64,000 bases of DNA from positions 729,223-793,222 of the forward strand of contig NZ_JALEGV010000041.1 in the NCBI RefSeq assembly GCF_022763245.1, given 5' to 3'. Of the stretch, positions 61,842 to 64,000 are shown in pieces (the first letter of the stretch is position 1; each line of letters begins with the position of its first letter). Position numbers and translations under genes: made by a program. The DNA is from Oricola sp. GTDB taxonomy: Bacteria; Pseudomonadota; Alphaproteobacteria; Rhizobiales; Rhizobiaceae. Under the pieces are notes generated by a model. The model did not search any database and had not been told where the DNA came from. It saw only the letters and a program-made list of their open reading frames with translations.

Positions 61842-62747
61842 ATGGACCGGCTCGAAGCGATGAGACTGCTGCTGAAAGTGGCCGAGAGGGGCAGTTTCTC
61901 GGCCGCCGGCCGCGACCTTGGCGTGCCGCTCGCGACCGTCAGCCGCAAGGTGAACGAGCTGGAGGGGCATCTGGGCGCGAAGCTCCTGATCCGCACCACG
62001 CGCAAGGTCGCGCTGACCGACACCGGCGCCGCCTACCTGGCGTCGGCCAGACGGATCCTGGAGGATGTCGAAGAGGCCGAACGCATCGCGGCGGGCGAGT
62101 TCCACGCGCCGCGCGGCGAACTGACGCTGACGGCGCCCGTGCTGTTCGGCCGGCTGCACATCCTGCCGGTCGTCACGCAATTCCTCGCCATCCAGCCGGA
62201 CATCAACGTTCGCCTCGTCCTGTCGGACAGCAATCTCCATTTGCTCGACGAGCATGTGGACATGGCGGCGCGGATCGGCCGGCTGCCGGACAGCACGATG
62301 ATCGCCACCACGATCGGCGCGATGCGAACCGTCGTCTGCGCAAGCCCGAAGCTGATCGAGCGATGCGGCACGCCGGAAAGGCCGGAGCGGCTGGCCGCGC
62401 TGCCAGGCGTCAATTTCGAGTTCCTGTCGCCGGCTTCGAGCTGGTTCTTCCGGTCGCCCGACACCGGCGAGGCGATCGACGTGCCGATATCGCCGCGCCT
62501 TGCCGTCTCGACCGCGGAAGCCGCCGTCGAGGCCGCCGTGCAGGGTGTCGGCGCGACGCGCGTGCTTCACTATCAATGCGCCGAGCGGGTGCGCGACGGC
62601 GCGCTCAGGATCGTGCTGGAGGAATTCGAGGTGGATCCGCTTCCCGTCCACCTGATCCATGCGGCGCGCGGTGCGCTGCCGTCGAAGATGCGGGTCTTCC
62701 TCGATTTCGCGGTTCCCATGCTGAGGGCGAGACTGAAATCGCTGTGA
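61842..62747 (+). CDS. LysR-family transcriptional regulator
   Basis: A 301-residue LysR regulator. The HTH is at residues 1-60 (AMRLLLKVAERGSFSAAGRDLGVPLATVSRKVNELE in blocks), followed by the linker helix and the effector domain. It resembles AaeR/DmlR-type regulators that sit divergent to redox operons. The ATG at 61842 (MDRLEAMRLL) is the usual start for this group; the frame is open to 61809. It probably controls the AhpD-like, FMN and NTF2-like genes in response to an oxidant or electrophile, inferred from position. Confidence 0.92.
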   Translation: MDRLEAMRLLLKVAERGSFSAAGRDLGVPLATVSRKVNELEGHLGAKLLIRTTRKVALTDTGAAYLASARRILEDVEEAERIAAGEFHAPRGELTLTAPVLFGRLHILPVVTQFLAIQPDINVRLVLSDSNLHLLDEHVDMAARIGRLPDSTMIATTIGAMRTVVCASPKLIERCGTPERPERLAALPGVNFEFLSPASSWFFRSPDTGEAIDVPISPRLAVSTAEAAVEAAVQGVGATRVLHYQCAERVRDGALRIVLEEFEVDPLPVHLIHAARGALPSKMRVFLDFAVPMLRARLKSL

Positions 62748-62825
62748 GACGGCTGCACCGGCCGCGCGGTCTCGTGGTAAGTTGCGGCTTTCACAGGCCA
62801 TCGCGATGAGTGGGGCGTTCGATCC

Positions 62826-63860
62826 GTGACTGACACCGGCAGGGGACTGATCGCGCTGGAAATGCGCCTCTTGTGCGACCTCGCGGATCCGCAGGCGGCG
62901 CCGGTGGGCATCGAGGCGTTCGACGGGGCCGATGTCGGCGTGCTTCTCGACGCGGCGCGCGATCACAATGTCGAGCCGGTCGTGCTGCGCAAACTGAAGG
63001 GGCTGCGCTTTCCCGAGGCCGAGGGGTTCGAGGACGCGCGGCGCGCGGCGTCACGCGACCGGATGTATCTCGCCGCCGTCGCGCTGGCGCTGAGCGACCA
63101 GGCCGCGCGGGTGATGGCGGCGTTCCGCAAGGCCGGCGTGCCGCACGCGCTGGTCAAGGGCCAGGCCTTCGCCCGCGACCTCTATGACGAGGCCTCGGAC
63201 CGGCCGTTCACCGATATCGACCTTATTCTGCCGGCAAGCGCCGCGGCGCGGGCGGGGGAGGTCATGGCCGAACTCGGCTATGTCCAGTTCAAGCGGGAGC
63301 GCTTCGACAAGTCCGAGCAGAACGAGGAGCAGAAATGGGGCCTGCAGGGCGACCGGCTGATGCTGGTCGAATTGCACGGAAACCTGGTGCATGTGCCCGC
63401 GCTGAGGCGCCGGATCTCCTTCGGCTACGCGGAGCATGCCGACGCCTGCGCCGGCGGTGACCGGCCGGTGGCCGGGCATTTCGTGACGGCGGTGATCCAC
63501 GCCGCCGCCGGCCACAAGTTTCACCAGTTGCGGCTGCTGGTCGACGTGATGCAGGCGATGCGACGGCTGACCGGCGACGATCTCGACCATCTGGCCGGCG
63601 TGGTCGCGCGGCTGCGGATCCAGCCGGAGGTCGCCATGTCGCTCCAGCTGGTCGACGCGCTGTTTCCGGCGGTCCGGGCGACGGGCCGCGCGGGCGACAT
63701 TCGCGAGAGGCTGCGGCTCAGGCCGGTCCCGCCGATCGTCGACGCGCGGTCGGTGCTCGACGCGCCGGGCGGAGCGTTCTGGCGCTCGAAGGTCAGGCGC
63801 CACGCCTTCCGGCTCTACCAGATGTCGCTGGCGCGCCGCAGAAGCCTGCCGCGGGCCTAG
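62826..63860 (+). CDS. Nucleotidyltransferase-like protein (NTP_transf_5 type)
   Basis: A 344-residue protein of the uncharacterised nucleotidyltransferase family. The core motif is LVKGQAFARDLYDEASDRPFTDIDLIL, seen as VKGQAFARDLY with D-x-D in FTDIDLIL, plus LVELHGNLVH and HAAAGHKFHQLRLLVDV. Members occur in natural-product and exopolysaccharide clusters. The start is a GTG at 62826 since no ATG precedes the conserved region. The C-terminus is Arg-rich. It overlaps the next, convergent, gene by a few bases. Confidence 0.82.
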   Translation: MTDTGRGLIALEMRLLCDLADPQAAPVGIEAFDGADVGVLLDAARDHNVEPVVLRKLKGLRFPEAEGFEDARRAASRDRMYLAAVALALSDQAARVMAAFRKAGVPHALVKGQAFARDLYDEASDRPFTDIDLILPASAAARAGEVMAELGYVQFKRERFDKSEQNEEQKWGLQGDRLMLVELHGNLVHVPALRRRISFGYAEHADACAGGDRPVAGHFVTAVIHAAAGHKFHQLRLLVDVMQAMRRLTGDDLDHLAGVVARLRIQPEVAMSLQLVDALFPAVRATGRAGDIRERLRLRPVPPIVDARSVLDAPGGAFWRSKVRRHAFRLYQMSLARRRSLPRA

Positions 63861-64000
63861 GCGCTTGCGGCAGTTGCCGCCTGGAGCCTGACCGCACCGG
63901 AGCGCGCGAAAAAGCGGTCGAGGCCGCCTTCGGCATCAAGCCATTGCGCCATCGCCTCGGGCGTCGCAGGAAGCGCCGCCAGCAGCCTGCCGAAATGCGG
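63857..64000 (-). CDS. C-terminal fragment of an unidentified gene (5' end outside window)
   Basis: The minus strand stays open from the window edge to a TAG that overlaps the stop of the preceding gene, giving 47 residues. The part reads FGRLLAALPATPEAMAQWLD, then GGLDRFFARSGAVRL and an Ala-rich end. Amphipathic helices are plausible. The protein is not identified. Confidence 0.45.
   Translation of the reverse strand, partial: PHFGRLLAALPATPEAMAQWLDAEGGLDRFFARSGAVRLQAATAASA

Noticed and set aside
61611-62966. 451-codon minus-strand frame
   Set aside because: Mostly antisense to the LysR gene; only its tail shares bases with the AhpD-like gene in a different frame.
1-64000. tRNA, rRNA, CRISPR arrays, insertion sequences or integrases
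   Set aside because: Reading through the window showed no cloverleaf-like T-arm segments near gene ends, no regularly spaced repeats and no transposase or integrase motifs. A covariance-model search would be needed to be certain for RNAs.

Overview
The window is a contiguous piece of a GC-rich chromosome from an alphaproteobacterium, most likely of the order Hyphomicrobiales (Rhizobiales), perhaps a Phyllobacteriaceae-like marine or soil lineage. This is inferred from a GcrA-type cell-cycle regulator, a SAM-II riboswitch ahead of metZ, an argD-argF-hslO operon, a class I lysyl-tRNA synthetase, a double-length dCTP deaminase and the phoR-pstSCAB-phoU-phoB order. No rRNA, tRNA, CRISPR array, insertion sequence or prophage was seen.

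Layout. 1-3802: the tail of an SDR oxidoreductase, then a sugar-acid catabolic operon (UxaA-family dehydratase, OtnK kinase, OtnC decarboxylase). 3857-16568: an accessory catabolic block. A minus-strand operon (cytosine-deaminase-like amidohydrolase, fused double permease, ABC ATPase, binding protein, large arylsulfatase) faces a plus-strand set (FAD-linked oxidase, TetR regulator, DUF1254 protein), and the block ends with a formylglycine-generating enzyme (FGE), the enzyme that activates sulfatases. 16742-19971: a nitronate-monooxygenase-like flavoprotein, an unknown single-span membrane protein and a PPK2 polyphosphate kinase. 20077-27841: the complete phosphate-starvation regulon, with a Pho box ahead of pstS.

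27923-38979 is mostly housekeeping: gcrA, argD-argF-hslO, trkH, apaG, a CDP-alcohol phosphatidyltransferase, an M20 amidohydrolase, metZ with its riboswitch, and dcd. One compositionally atypical hypothetical gene sits between the M20 gene and metZ. 38971-49986 holds a NaChBac-type voltage-gated sodium channel, a membrane glycosyltransferase, an orphan solute-binding protein, a sterol-desaturase-family protein, a TerB-like protein, class I LysRS, an S24 repressor, a DsbA-like isomerase, an ArsR/AHSA1 pair and a DEAD-box helicase. 49990-55884 is a full ectoine-degradation cluster, doeBA divergent from doeX-doeC-doeD. 55912-64000 holds an MFS transporter, a hypothetical, two tandem four-cysteine secreted proteins, a YHS protein, a three-gene operon divergent from a LysR regulator, a nucleotidyltransferase-like protein and the tail of an unidentified gene.

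The most interesting proposal is that 3857-16568 imports an intact organosulfate through an ABC transporter and desulfates it in the cytoplasm: neither the sulfatase nor the FGE carries a signal peptide. The substrate is unknown. All functions were read from motifs and gene context; no database search was run. Positions of short sites were counted by hand and may be off by one or two bases.
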